A stretch of 64,000 nucleotides of DNA from Achatina immaculata (Eukaryota > Mollusca > Gastropoda > Stylommatophora > Achatinidae): NCBI GenBank assembly GCA_009760885.1, contig CM019692.1:56906964-56970963 (forward strand), read 5' to 3'. Below are positions 10,806-21,586 of the stretch, piece after piece. Both the position numbers and the translations under genes were made by a program. Position 1 is the stretch's first letter; every line of letters begins with the position of its first letter. The notes beneath the pieces are model-generated. The model searched no databases. It was not told the origin of the DNA and saw only the letters and a program-made list of their open reading frames with translations.

Positions 10806-10838
<33 letters not shown>

Positions 10839-10870
10839 ATGAGGGAGAGAGAATGAGGGAGAGAGAGATT
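10806..10870. repeat. GA microsatellite
   Basis: GA dinucleotides with a few GAATGAGG interruptions, directly after the RTE-D relic; probably seeded by that element's tail. Confidence 0.85.
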
Positions 10871-11049
10871 ATCTTTGCCTGAGCTTCAATTCTTGCACAC
10901 TTATTGCTGCATATGAATAATCTAAGCTTACCTCAGTTATCAAGGCTTATCTGGGTTATTCAGGATTACTGACTATTCCAGTGGGCTATTTTGCTGGTTA
11001 TCGGCGCAAGAGGTGCAAAAGAGCGAAGTCTGATGAGTAATTCTTAAAA

Positions 11050-12060
11050 TGTCTTTCCTATGTGGTCATTTGTTTTATTTGTTCTGATGTAATAATTCTT
11101 CTGTTTTCTCTTCGCGTTTACCAAAGGGACGTAACTTAGGACATTCTTTCTGTGATGTTCATGAGCACAGCTTCTGCGTTTCTCCAGCTCTTATCGCCTC
11201 TTCATCTCCAGTTTCCTGTGCTCATTCACATTTATTTGCCTTTGTCGTTAAAGTTTCCATAAAGCAGTTCTTTTCCGTTTGTGTGTGTTTCTATAAATGC
11301 TTTCTGTTGTTTTCTGTCTTCATTTAATTCTCAAGAAATATCAGAAATCCATTCTTCTTTTATTGATTTCTAGGTTCTAGAAGTTTCTCCGCGCTATTTT
11401 GGTTAAGCCTTTTTCACTCTTGCCTATTCATTCTCAACAATTTCTTCACATGGTAACTGCTTGAAAATATCGAACTGATTATTCCATTTTACTGTAAAGA
11501 TCTCTGTACAATCTGGCCTTTCCAGCTTTCTCGTATCATAAATTATTCCTCCAGTTTTGGTGAGCTTGAGTTTTCTGTTTTCTTTTTATTCCCTTATAAG
11601 GCTGTGGCATCTGTGACAGAGTTTCGCCATTTTCTGGTTCATAATGCGATATGTCTTATTCATAATCAGGTCCTCTTCTCTAGTGATTCTCGAGTGTACT
11701 TAAGGAATTTCTTTCCGTAAATAATCATTTCTTCACTAATCTATCCATTTTTTAAGAAAAATACTCCCAGTTTATGTTCATCGTTTTTCTTCCTTATTGG
11801 AAAGGTCTCTGTCAGTGACAAATTCTAGACCTGTGCTATTCCGTTCATATCTTCAGTGGCAATCCTCAGATAATGGTTTCTGTACTTTATTTACGTGTTG
11901 TTACGGCTGTGAATATTTCATTCTAGTCGCTTGTTGAGATAAACTAAATGGCACTGGACGGTGGTCACAAAATTTTACCGTAAAATGGCCTGGATAAGGA
12001 TTCGTTATTCGCTCCGAAAGATCCTCAATAACGACTGATCTTGTCTTGTTTTGACTTATG
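11050..12060 (-). pseudogene. LINE endonuclease C-terminus and linker relic
   Basis: On the minus strand, about 11940-12050 reads as TRSVVIEDLSERI followed by a CDHRPV motif, as at the end of AP-type LINE endonucleases (compare SDHDPL in RTE-A). Farther along, WNNQFDIFKQL and KEEWISDIS-like stretches fit the tryptophan-rich linker between endonuclease and RT. Many stops and frame changes. This is from a family other than RTE-A. Confidence 0.5.
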
Positions 12061-12065
12061 ATATC

Positions 12066-12395
12066 TCTCTGTAACTGCTAGCTGGTGTTCTTTGCAGCCG
12101 ATGCTGTGGAAGTGATGGGCTACAGCATCGTATCGTATTTTTTTCAGTTCCGGAGTACAGCTAATAAAGCAGGGGGTTTACAGTTCTTCTTTACCAGAGT
12201 CCACCACCATGGGGACTATGGATTTCCACACCCCGTTAGCCAAGCTAAGCTTGTTACTGGACGTCCCAACGGAAAGGTGGGGGCAGGGTCTTGCTCAGCT
12301 ATGGTTCGCTAACCCCGACGCTAGCATATCAGCTATTGGTCTCTGATTGCCCGATCGGGCAGCGCCTTCACCCTCAGTGAACTCCTGATAGAATA
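12066..12395 (+). repeat. Dispersed repeat R1, copy 3
   Basis: Starts with CTGTAACTGCTAGCTGGTG and ends near GCCTTCACCC. Collinear with the copy at 17514. Confidence 0.75.
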
Positions 12396-12499
12396 GCCAA
12401 GCGATGAGGTGAACATCTGAAGGAATGAGACAGAGAAGCCGTTCAGAGGCACAACCTGGTGAGGGGTTGTGGAAGAGGAAGTGGACAGAGTTCGAAACA

Positions 12500-12960
12500 C
12501 CTAGAGCGTCTTACTTATACCGACAAAATACTTACATAGATAAGGAGGTACAGGTGGAGAGTATTGCTGAACAATCATTCTTACCACAACGCATAATGAC
12601 TGAAAACACGAGACGAGCACTTCCAGGCGTAAAAGAAGCACGTGTTCCCCCACATCACCTGGCCGCGTTCCCCAGATGAGTATGAACCTCCCTTGAAAGC
12701 TAACAACTCAAAACTTTACCGGAACTATGTATCGTTTCGCTGTCGAGTCGGCCCACACGAAACGAAACAAAACATGCTGAAACTGTACTACTAGACACAA
12801 AAAACGTGTTTTGCCCACACTCTGTACTGCACTGTGTGCGTGCGTGCGTGCGTGTACATGCGTGTCCATAAAACTAACTATTTTGAAGTACTGAATTTAA
12901 TATTCTTCACTCACTGTTACAGAGTCATCGTTTACTGACCAGACGTTACTTGAGTGACAC
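12500..12960 (+). repeat. Dispersed repeat R3, copy 1
   Basis: About 12546-12790 is collinear with 24299-24532: GAGGTACAGG, ACTGAAAACA, CAACTCAAAAC, CGGAACTATGT and CACGAAACGAA occur in the same order. It continues rightward into R2 once the LINE insertion at 12971 is removed, so R3 and R2 may be parts of one larger element. A short GTGC run sits at 12835-12855. Confidence 0.6.
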
Positions 12961-12970
12961 AACTGACGTT
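12960..12970. repeat. Target-site duplication of RTE-C copy 1
   Basis: CAACTGACGTT, repeated exactly at 13608-13618 across the inserted LINE fragment. Confidence 0.85.
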
Positions 12971-13607
12971 CATTCATTCATTCATTTGCATGTCCCTTGC
13001 GGAACTTTGCCTCCCAAACAGCACTCCTGTAGGCCTCTCGGTTGTGAGCAAGATGGCCTGCTGCTGCTGCGTCCATTCGCAGATCGTCAACGATTTCTTG
13101 CAGCCATCTTCGTTTTGGTCTTCCCCTTTTTCTTTTTCCCATTATGTATCCTTCCAATATGGTCTTCTCTAAATTATCATGACGTTTAATGTGTCCAAAA
13201 TATTTAAGTTTTCTCTGTTTAATCCTCTTTACTAGCCGGCCTTCTTCAATATTAAGCTATTGTAGTATAGATATATTTGTTCTTTTTTGTGTCCACGATA
13301 TTTGGAGAACTCTTCTGTAGCATTTACATTCAAAGGCATTTATTTGTTTCTCAGCTGTTTTGTTAACTGTCCACGTCTCACAGGCATATGTTGCGATGGG
13401 AAAGATGCATGCCCTTAAAAATCTTATTTTTGTAGTTCTGTCTGCTCCTCTCCACATATTCTTTATTTGTTTTACTTGTTGAAGAGCAATAGATGTCCTC
13501 CTTTTAATTTCCCTCATTGTATCTCCATTATTAGTTAGCAGTGATCCAAGATATTCAAAACTCTCCACTTCTTCTAATTTTTCCTCATTGATATATATTT
13601 CAGCTGC
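12971..13607 (-). mobile_element. RTE-C LINE, 5'-truncated copy 1
   Basis: A 637-bp insertion flanked by an exact 11-bp TSD, with an (AATG)n tail at its left end. The minus-strand ORF at 13257-13610 encodes the post-RT region (FEYLGSLLTNNGDTMREI, FPIATYACETWTVNKTAEKQ, RVLQISWTQKRTN). Downstream sequence to the tail is collinear with the copies at 44.2 and 59.2 kb, with a frame break near 13257. The typical structure of an incomplete target-primed copy. Confidence 0.9.
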
Positions 13608-14192
13608 CAACTGACGTTACGCTGTCATATACCATGTAACAATAACTTCCTGGACAACAACCTCTACAAATCCGTACACGAACATGACCAGTTACATGTA
13701 ATCAACTCACTCAACACCACAGTTGACACCCAATATGAGTCCAATTATCACATGATTCAACAGGTACAAACAAAAAATCAACAAAAGTTTAATGATGAAT
13801 TCCCATTTTTTAAATGCCTGGTGCTTGTATGTGGTGTGTAAGCTGATAGAAACAGTTACCTTCCAACCAAGAATTGCATTTTGTCCTAAAAAGGACAATT
13901 AAACTTGCAACATTACATACTAATTCTATTACCCTTTTTTCCCCTTAAAAAGGAAAAGGCAACACATAACTCTCTACACAAAATTAATATACTATTTTAA
14001 GACCTTCAGTTACTCTGTTGATCACTCGTTAGTATATTACTTGAAGTAAGCATAAGAAAAACAAATCCAGTTACCAAAACTACATTATGACTTAAACACA
14101 CTCTTATCCTAACAAGGACAAGCAACTACAAAACTTACATGACGAACCAAGTCCTAACAAACATCCTTCCCAGACGAAAAACTCAACTCAGG

Positions 14193-14422
14193 ACCTGTCT
14201 CTACAACATTCAGACACAACCTGTCTCTACAACACTCAGACACGATCTGTCTTTACAACATTCAGACACGACCTGTTTCTACAACATTCAGACACGACCT
14301 GTTTCTACAACATTCAGACACGACCTGTTTTTACAACATTCAGACACGGCCTGTCTCGACAACATTCAGACACGACCTGTCTCGACAACATTCAGACACG
14401 ATCTGTCTCGACAACCTTCAGA
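14193..14422 (+). repeat. 26-bp minisatellite, about 9 copies
   Basis: Units contain ACATTCAGACACGACCTGTC with CTCTACA or CTCGACA variants. The ORF through it is a by-product. Confidence 0.9.
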
Positions 14423-14711
14423 CGAAAAAACTGAACTCATTCCAACATTCCGTCAACCGAGATCCCGTGACAATTAGAACACGGAGATAACTCTTTCCGT
14501 GCTCGCATAAACAGGTGAGTTGTGGTGTGTAAGCTGATAGAAACAGTTACCTTCCAACCAAGAATTGCATTTTGTCCTAAAAAGGACAATTAAACTTGCA
14601 ACATTACATACTAATTCTTTTTTTCCCTTAAAAAGGAAAACGCAACACATAACTCTCTACACAAAATTAATATACTATTTTAAGAGCTTCAGTTACTCTG
14701 TTGATCACTCG

Positions 14712-14721
14712 TTAGTATATT
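14712..14721. repeat. Target-site duplication of RNase H LINE, tail side
   Basis: TTAGTATATT; the partner at 15569-15578 is TTAGTCTATT (9 of 10). The uninterrupted target is preserved at 14029-14038. Confidence 0.8.
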
Positions 14722-15568
14722 GCTTCTTCTTCTTCTTCGTTCGCACTGTCTGTCTATATCTGCAGTCCTGTCTCTTGGATAAATTTCACTGTTTTTTGTA
14801 ATTCATGTATGGAACCGTAGAGCTTATCTTCTTTAGTGGTTTCACTGGGCCAGTAATTATTTCTCAGTGACTCGTAGTTGATGCAGTTCTGGAGGATATG
14901 TTCCACAGTTTGGGGCACCTGGGCACATGTACACAGATTAGTAGTACCAACCTTAAACTTTGTATACATATGACTTCGGAGTCGGCTGTGTCCTGTTCGG
15001 AGACGGAAGATGGTGACTTGTTCCTTTCTGTTTAGCATGTGATAGTCATCATGTGGTGGTGTTTGTGGCTTCCTGTAGGTTTTTATCATGCTTTTCTTCT
15101 GATTATAAGTGATTGGTATGTCTGGTTGCTCCATTTCAGTGCCCTCTTTGGCCAGTTGGCCAGCTTTCTCATTGCCTGGTATCCCACAGTGGGAGGGAAT
15201 CCATTGCAAAGTGACTCCATGTTGTAAGCCAATTTTTGACAAGGCATCCTTAAGGTCTGGTAGTTTGTTGCACTGAAGAGCCTCCAGTACTGATCTTGCA
15301 TCTGTGAGAATTACTACAGGACATTTATCAATTCTGGAGTCTGATAGTTTTTCAACTACAGCAATAATTGCCCTAACTTCTGCATCAAAGTTGTTGCAGT
15401 ATTTACCAGTGGGTATGGAAATCTTGTCAATGGTGTTGTTCGGATATTCAATATATGCTCCTGCCCCTCCATTCTTTATGGCATTATGTGCAGATCCATC
15501 TGTATACACACGTATCCAGGTGTCACATGGATATTTGTCATCTAGAACACTAAGTGTGGCTGTTGATC
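14722..15568 (-). mobile_element. RNase H-bearing LINE, 5'-truncated
   Basis: 847-bp insertion in the second half of the R2 tandem duplication, with an (AAG)n tail at 14723-14738. The uninterrupted first half shows the exact pre-insertion site. Only the C-terminal RNase H part and a 3' UTR of about 16 nt remain. It belongs to a LINE class carrying RNase H after the RT (Jockey/I-like grouping inferred), unlike the RTE elements elsewhere in the window. Confidence 0.88.
14754..15568 (-). pseudogene. RNase H domain of truncated LINE
   Basis: The open frame extends upstream to 15665, but the first 30 or so residues come from R2 flank. The element part shows YTDGSA (first Asp), an FDAEVRAI block (Glu), LTDARSVLEAL (second Asp) and WIPSHCGIPGNEKAGQLAKEG. 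In this family the last block usually reads Ala-Asp-x-Leu-Ala; here the Asp is Gly (GGC), a single-base change that removes the fourth metal-binding position. After this comes LCTC and a His-x4-Cys cluster (HILQNC), a zinc-knuckle-like C-terminus, then stop. No RT portion is present, so it cannot act on its own. Confidence 0.85.
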
Positions 15569-15578
15569 TTAGTCTATT
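15569..15578. repeat. Target-site duplication of RNase H LINE, 5' side
   Basis: TTAGTCTATT, one mismatch to 14712-14721. Confidence 0.75.
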
Positions 15579-15732
15579 ACTTGAAGTAAGCATAAGAAAA
15601 ACAAATCCAATTACCAAAACTACATTATGACTTAAACACACTCTTATCCTAACAAGGACAAGCAACTACAAAACTTACATGACGAACCAAGTCCTAACAA
15701 ACATCCTTCCCAGACGAAAAACTCAACTCAGG

Positions 15733-16062
15733 ACCTGTCTCTACAACATTCAGACACGACCTGTCTCTACAACATTCAGACACGACCTGTCTCTACAACA
15801 TTCAGACACGACCTGTTTCTACAACATTCAGACACGGCCTGTCTCGACAACATTCAGACACGACCTGTCTCTACAACATTCAGACACGACCTGTCTCTAC
15901 AACATTCAGACACGACCTGTCTCTACAACATTCAGACACGATCTGTCTCTATAACATTCAGACACGATCTGTCTCTACAACATTCAAACACGACCTGTCT
16001 CTACAACATTCAGACACGACCTGTCTCGACAACATTCAGACACGATCTGTCTCGACAACCTT
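15733..16062 (+). repeat. 26-bp minisatellite, about 12-13 copies
   Basis: Same unit as 14193-14422 in the second half of the R2 duplication, but with more copies, so the arrays have changed length since duplication. Confidence 0.9.
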
Positions 16063-16170
16063 CAGACGAAAAAACTGAACTCATTCCTACATCCCGTCAT
16101 CCGAGATCCCGTGACAATCAGAACACGGAGATAACTCTTTCCGTGCTCGCATAAACAGGTGAGTTGTGGT

Positions 16171-16600
16171 TTATAACTTTTTGACCACAACAACAGGGTC
16201 TCTCACAAAAAATCCGTAACAGAATGTCCACATTGTGATTGTTTAGATGTATTGGACAGTAATCTGTTATGTACATTTGAAGCAGACAGCGATTACCCGT
16301 TCATTTATTAATCAGAGTTCTTTTCTGATTTTAAGGATAATTACCAAAATTATATCTGTTGTCGCTTTAAAGATCGTTACTAAAGTTTACATCAACGGCC
16401 GCTTTTGAGATAAGTACCAAAGTTAAGTCAGTTGTCGCTTAGGCATCATTAAGAAAACTTTGCCAATTGTCGCTTTTAGAATAATTATAGTTATGTCAGG
16501 TGTAGATTATTCTTTCAGAATTCCGAAAAGTCTTTTATTTTTCCTGCTAATTGTCGTGTCGGGTGGGGAGACATGATGAATGACAAGGGAAACTTTTCTG
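16171..16600. other. Unassigned DNA
   Basis: Loose internal echoes of a GTCGCTTTTAGAT-like phrase at about 16360, 16400 and 16465 suggest a very old tandem repeat. No gene seen. Confidence 0.35.
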
Positions 16601-16776
16601 CCGATCTGGCCCGTACATTTATTTATTCATCTTTGCTTCTTCGTGCTTATTATGTTAAATAACAAAAGCTGAATATCTCTGACTGAGTGAAAGCTGTATG
16701 GTGAAGGGCAGAATGTTAGACGGGCCTGCCTGGCCAATTCTTAACCCTTTGAAAATAAAGTTTGTTCGTTCGTTCA
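16601..16776 (+). repeat. Retroelement 3' end R4, copy 1
   Basis: Shares CTGAGTGAAAGCTGTATG, AAGGGCAGAATG and CAATTCTTAACCCTTTGAAA with 43800-44105 and 47925-48150. All end with an AATAAA polyadenylation-type signal followed by a short simple-repeat tail, here (GTTC)n. Likely the 3' part of a LINE or SINE; no ORF. Confidence 0.7.
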
Positions 16777-17136
16777 TCGAAAAATGGTGATCAAAGTCTA
16801 TAGCTTCCCAAGTGCGGGGAATATCTACGTTGATATATTTTCAATTCCTTGAAAACTTGAACTATTCGCTCCGCTTCATATATGGTTCTCATACTCTATA
16901 AAATAATTCTTGAGTATTATCTTTTTTTTTTTTTTTACCAAGATACAACTTGTTAGCGTCGTTTCCCCTTGAAGTTTCAGCTCAGTCTTTCGTTGAAGAT
17001 AGATGCCATAGTTGTGTCCTCTCACTTTATTTCCAAAGTCTTCGCTGATGTGGTCTTATCAGAGCATGTTAAAGAGTTGCTTTCACGGCAAGTCAGAGGT
17101 CGAACGCGGCCCTTTTCATTCTGCCACTCGGGTCTA

Positions 17137-17300
17137 GTCCTTCAGCAGCATACAAGGTGAACAACAGCATAAAAGTTAACACAGCAAGTCCTTGAGCAGC
17201 ATACGAGGTGAACGATAGCATAAAAGTAAGTTAACACACAAGTCCTTTAGCAGCATACGAGGTGAACGATAGCATAAAAGTAAGTAATACAGCGAGTCTT
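17137..17300 (+). repeat. Tandem repeat, 51-55 bp, 3 copies
   Basis: Units begin GTCCTT near 17137, 17188 and 17242 and contain AGCAGCATACGAGGTGAAC. Confidence 0.85.
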
Positions 17301-17513
17301 CTGAAAGAAATTAAAGACTGTTAAGTGCCAGTTTGTTTCTGTGGGTTCTTTCTAGCATAAACACATGCATTTATTTATATATTTAACAATTTTTGGCAAG
17401 TCCTGTGTATCACATTTAACGATTTTTTTCCTGCATTTTCTAATGTGGGATCATCTATATTGAGCCAGACTTTAGAAAAGAAAGAAAGGAAGGATGAAAG
17501 AAAGTTTGTGCTA

Positions 17514-17860
17514 TCTCCCTGTAACTGTGAGCTGGTGTTCTTTGCAGCCAATGCTGTGAAGGTGTTGAGGTACAACATCGTATCGGCGTGAGAACCGGGT
17601 TATGGTAGCTTTTTTTTTTTCAGTCCCGGAGTACAGCTATAAAGCGGGGGCTGTGCAATGCTTCTTTAGCAGACTTCACCACCATGGGGGGGGGGGGGCT
17701 ATGGCGACCCTGCTCCGTTATCCAGGCTAGCCCCATTACTGTGGGTACAACGGAAAAGTGGGACAGGGTCTTGGTCAGCTCTGGTTCGCCAACCCTGACG
17801 CCAGCGTATCAGATATAGGTCGCTGATTGCCTCATCGGACAAGTGTCTTCACCCCAAAAG
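17514..17860 (+). repeat. Dispersed repeat R1, copy 4
   Basis: Starts near CTATCTCCCTGTAACTG and ends at GTCTTCACCCC. GAAA-rich DNA lies on both sides (17475-17507 and 17858-17885), which may reflect a tail or a target preference. Confidence 0.75.
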
Positions 17861-18185
17861 AAAGAAAGAAAGATAGAAAGAAAGGACGGAGATGACGTCA
17901 ATCTCCAGCCATAACACAGAATAACGTCTCCACAGTCTGGAATGAATACACGAAAAAAATGTACATTAATAACCCTTCATAAATATTCATAGACCAATAA
18001 ATGTATGGACAGAATGATGGGTTAATTGAATGAATGCGCTTGAAACAAGACTAGCCAGATTAATACATAAATAAATGAACTCATAACAAACGCTGAGGAC
18101 AGTAAGTGGCAGAAGATGACATTTTTCAAATTACCGTGAACTGAACCAGTGCCTTACACAACACAGACGAGCGACAGAGTGAGCT

Positions 18186-18600
18186 GAGTAGCTTGCTTAG
18201 AGTAATATATTAAAGAGTGATTGACACAGTAAATGAAGTTCTTAAAGTAATATATGACCGAGTGATCTACATAGTAAGCGAAGCTCTTGAAGTAGTATAT
18301 TAACGAGTGATCAACATAGTAACTTAAGCTTACTTCAAGTAGTATATTAACGAGTGATCAACATAGTAACTGAAGCTCTTAAAGTTGTATATAAACGAGT
18401 GATCAACATAGTAACTAAAGCTTACTTCAAGTAGTATATTAACGAGTGATCAACACAGTAAATGAAGCTCTTAAAGTAGTATATTAACGAGTGATCGACA
18501 TTGCAACTGAAGCTTACTTAAAGTAATATATTGACAAGTGATCGATACAGTCGCTGAAGCTTTCTTATAGTAACTTATTAATGAGTGATCGACAAAATAG
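18186..18600 (+). repeat. Tandem array related to R2, about 58-62-bp unit
   Basis: About seven units containing TATATTAACGAGTGATC and a GTAACTGAAGCTC- or CTTACTTCAAG-type end. The unit matches, on the opposite strand, part of R2 near 13985-14055, so a piece of R2 has been amplified here. Confidence 0.8.
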
Positions 18601-18899
18601 CGTGTATCCTCCTCTTAGTATTATTAGTTTTGTCCTTACTTTATTCGGTTATTTTTCTGCCTTTTGTATTATCACTGGCTTGTTGCATTCGAAGCAAAAA
18701 TAACTGGACTGTAGATTACAAGGACATCAGATGTTTATCAAACCCTCACTCTGTGCCTTTGTATTGTGAAACTACATCGCGCTAAACAGTGTAGAGGTAG
18801 GCACGATCACTATGTGGATGGTGGTGGAGCTTGCGGAGAGACCTGCTTGTCAGCGCCGTCCAAGAATTAAAGAAGGTCGCACATCTCACTTCCTACCCA

Positions 18900-18960
18900 C
18901 CCTCATGGTTGCTTTAAAGCGTTTGACAGAGTAAAACATGAAACAGTTTTTCTTCGTGTT
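18900..18960 (+). pseudogene. Isolated RT motif A relic
   Basis: The plus-strand frame reads CFKAFDRVKHE, the K-A-F-D-x-V-x-H-x core of RT motif A (compare TKAFDKVKHNEI in RTE-A). Flanking RT sequence is lost. Confidence 0.45.
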
Positions 18961-19630
18961 ACTGGTTCCTTTTTATCTTTCATCTTTGTGCAGTAAGGTA
19001 AGGTTGGGAATTTTACTTCTGGGCCGTGATTTTCTGAATGATGCTGGGTTGGTTATCCGCTGAGTCCAGCCATACTTCACTACCAGGCTCGTACACAACC
19101 TCGCGTTAGCAACCAGCCGGTACAGATCTCAAGCAAGTCCTGTGTATCACATAGACAATGAGTTTATTGATGAAATTGGTGAAGATGCGGTTGAGAATGA
19201 CGATATCTTGACAGCCGGCAGGTTGCCCCTGCCACATGGCGCGTCCTTTCATCAATCCAAAACTCCAGTAACAATATATCAGCTATCTTCAAGCCAGCAA
19301 CATCCATTTTCACGACAGAACGATACAAAAAGCCTTCCTCTCCGTTTCACATCCAAACGTAAACTAACTCGTTCAACCCTTCCCCCCCCCCCCCCCCCCC
19401 TCGTCACGGGTACGCAGCCCACGTGACATTCCTGAAGGCTCTCAGCCGAGAACAAGAAATGACAAAAAGAGACTCACAACAATTTCCCTTTCTGAAAGCA
19501 CAACACCTATCTCACGTATACTGTCACAAACATGACAGGCGAAAAAAAAGTGTCTGGGGAAAATCCATCTCCATCGGAAAGACGTTCAAATTATAGCAAA
19601 GCTCTACTGAGAGCAAGCAGAGTCGGTAAG
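18961..19630 (+). other. Unassigned region with a 94-codon open frame
   Basis: The ORF at 19142-19426 starts with an acidic segment (EFIDEIGEDAVENDD), then a Ser/Gln/Lys-rich stretch, then Pro from a C16-17 run at 19382-19400. No domain recognised. It lies between RT motif fragments, so it may be foreign DNA inserted into a LINE relic. The C-run leaves the frame uncertain. Confidence 0.3.
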
Positions 19631-19639
19631 ATAAGGGCA

Positions 19640-20870
19640 CACTAGCATCAACAAAACATACCCATAAAGAAGGAGTCAGGCAGGGATGTGTTCTGACTCC
19701 ATGCCTGTTCTGTGCACAGACGCTGAGAAGAACTGTCAGGACAGAAGCGTCAACAGTTTGCGCAGACGATGCAGTCCTTCTAGCAGAGGATCCACAAAAC
19801 CTACAGAAATTAATAGATAAGATAAGCAACGTAAACCGAGAATGACGGATAGAAATAAATATTTAAAAAGACCAAAGTATCAAAGGTTCAACAGAAAGTA
19901 GCAAAAGCCACAGGTGGATATAACATAAACAACGAGAAACTGGAACAAGTGACAAGCTACAGCCACCTAGGGCAAATACTAACCAAGGATAAGAGACGTG
20001 AGATAAAAAACTTGGAGTAAAATAAGAGACGTGAGATAGAAAACCTGGAGTAAAGATAAGAGACATGAGATAGAAAAATTGGAGTAAAGATAAGAGATGT
20101 GAGATAGAAAACTTGGAGTAAAGATAAGAGACATGAGATAGAAAAATTGGAGTAAAGATAAGAGACGTGAGATAGAAAAATTGGAGTAAGGATAAGAGAC
20201 ATGAGATAGAAAAATTGGAGTAAAGATAAGAGACGTGAGATAGAAAAATTGGAGTAAGGATAAGAGACATGAGATAGAAAAATTGGAGTAAAGATAAGAG
20301 ACGTGAGATAGAAAAATTGGAGTAAGGATAAGAGACATGAGATAGAAAAATTGGAGCAACAAGACACACAGATTCAGCACAACGAAAACAGTGCTGTTAT
20401 CCTGGAATCTGTCTATAAAAACAAGACTGAGATTCATAAATTGTTATACCTGCCCTGTACAACTGCACTGTGCAGAAACCTGGACTCTATGCAAGAAGTC
20501 AGAGAGAATGATTATGTGCAGCAAAAATGTGGATCTACAGAAAAAGAAAGTCATAATATCAAGGGAAAAAAATGTACAAGTATTAGAACAACTGCAAATA
20601 CAAAATGAACTTCTTAATCAATTAATAAATAAATAATATTAATAAGGATCAAGAAAATGAAATACTTTGGCCGTATCAAAAGACACATTAATATACCGAT
20701 GACCATACTAGAAGAAAAGATGGAAAGAAAAAAACAGAGTTAAGAGACAGATAGAGATGTAGATGGGAAGATAACAAACGAGAGTGAAACAGGATACAGC
20801 CTGGATGAGTGCACCATCAAGTCGAGAGAGAGAGAAGATATTGTAGATTATGTAAGAAATGGGATAGAAA

Positions 20871-20900
<30 letters not shown>
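19640..20900 (+). pseudogene. RTE-like RT relic carrying a minisatellite
   Basis: Begins with the motif B block KEGVRQGCVLTP (about 19664-19700), then after a small deletion CADDAVLLAEDPQNLQKL with the catalytic Asp-Asp (about 19764), then the YSHLGQILTKDKRREIKNLE region equivalent to the post-catalytic YLGAVITSDG segment. That segment runs into the 34-bp array. Past it, degenerate C-terminal coding continues to a (TAT)n-like tail at about 20871-20898. Stops and frame shifts throughout. Confidence 0.7.
19983..20358. repeat. 34-bp minisatellite inside the RT relic, about 11 copies
   Basis: Units contain GATAAGAGACGTGAGATAGA and an end GGAGTAAA or GGAGTAAG. The first copy coincides with LINE coding for a KRREIKNLE-like peptide, so the array arose from coding DNA. 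Long minus-strand ORFs here are repeat artefacts. Confidence 0.85.
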
Positions 20901-20901
<1 letters not shown>

Positions 20902-20964
20902 GAAAGGGGAAGGATTTATACTTTTCTGCTCTCGTTTCTTCTCCAAAGTTATAAACGTACAACT

Positions 20965-21192
20965 GTGGTTGTGGGAAGGAACCGGTTCTCTTATTCAATG
21001 CACTATCGTACTTGTGAGAAGGAACCGGTTCTCTTATTTAATATACTATTGTACTTGTGGGAAGGAACCGATTCTCTTATTTTAATGTACTATCGTACTT
21101 GTGGAAAGGAACCGGTTCTCTTATTTAATGTACTATCGTACTTGTGAGAAAGAACCGGTTCTCATGTTTAATGTACTATCGTACTAGTGAGA
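20965..21192 (+). repeat. 43-bp minisatellite, about 5 copies
   Basis: Units contain GGAACCGGTTCTCTTATTTA and TACTATCGTACTTGTG. Each carries AACCGGTT, itself a perfect 8-bp palindrome. Confidence 0.85.
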
Positions 21193-21537
21193 ATCATTCT
21201 ATATCTTTACCTTTTTATCAATTATCTGAACCCAGGAACTTTCTTTATCATGTGCTTCATCAGCCCTTCTGTCTCCCAGAACTTTCGTGGCTCCTCATGG
21301 TTATTCCTTAATGTAATTCTTCTGCTGGAGCTGAAACACAGTTCTAAAATCTGCACGCCACAACACACAACACACAACAAACTACACACAACACACTACC
21401 AACACAGACATGAAATCAAGAAAAGCAAGAGCATAAACACACAACGTTTACATCAGTTTTAATTCCACTAAACGAACACAAACAAATCACAGATAAAAGA
21501 GATAACGACTGCAGTAAAACTAGTTATAGTAATAGCT

Positions 21538-21549
21538 ATAGTAAGAGGT
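21538..21549. repeat. Target-site duplication of RTE-B copy 1, 5' side
   Basis: ATAGTAAGAGGT, identical to 22982-22993. Confidence 0.85.
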
Positions 21550-21586
21550 TTAACAAGATTTGGAAAGACGATAAGGTCCCTTCTAA

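Larger units (their letters stand above)
13619..16215 (+). repeat. Composite dispersed repeat R2 with internal minisatellites
   Basis: Flanks at 13619-13830 and 16165-16215 are collinear with the shorter copy at 54340-54725 (CATGACCAGTTACATGTAA, CACAGTTGACAC/CACAGCAGACAC, GACCACAACAAC). Inside, a segment starting TGTGGTGTGTAAGCTG at 13830 is repeated from 14521, with a basic period of about 691 bp. Each half carries a 26-bp minisatellite. No transposase-like coding was seen. A Helitron- or pearl-like element is possible, but this is only an analogy. Confidence 0.7.

Noticed and set aside
14139..14477. Periodic open frame through the 26-bp array (also 15679-15954)
   Set aside because: Repeat by-product; the sequence before and after the array has no coding signature and copy number differs between duplicates.
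19863..20437. Minus-strand open frames of 136-168 codons with a periodic hydrophobic peptide
   Set aside because: Produced by the 34-bp minisatellite, which lies within an RT relic read on the other strand.
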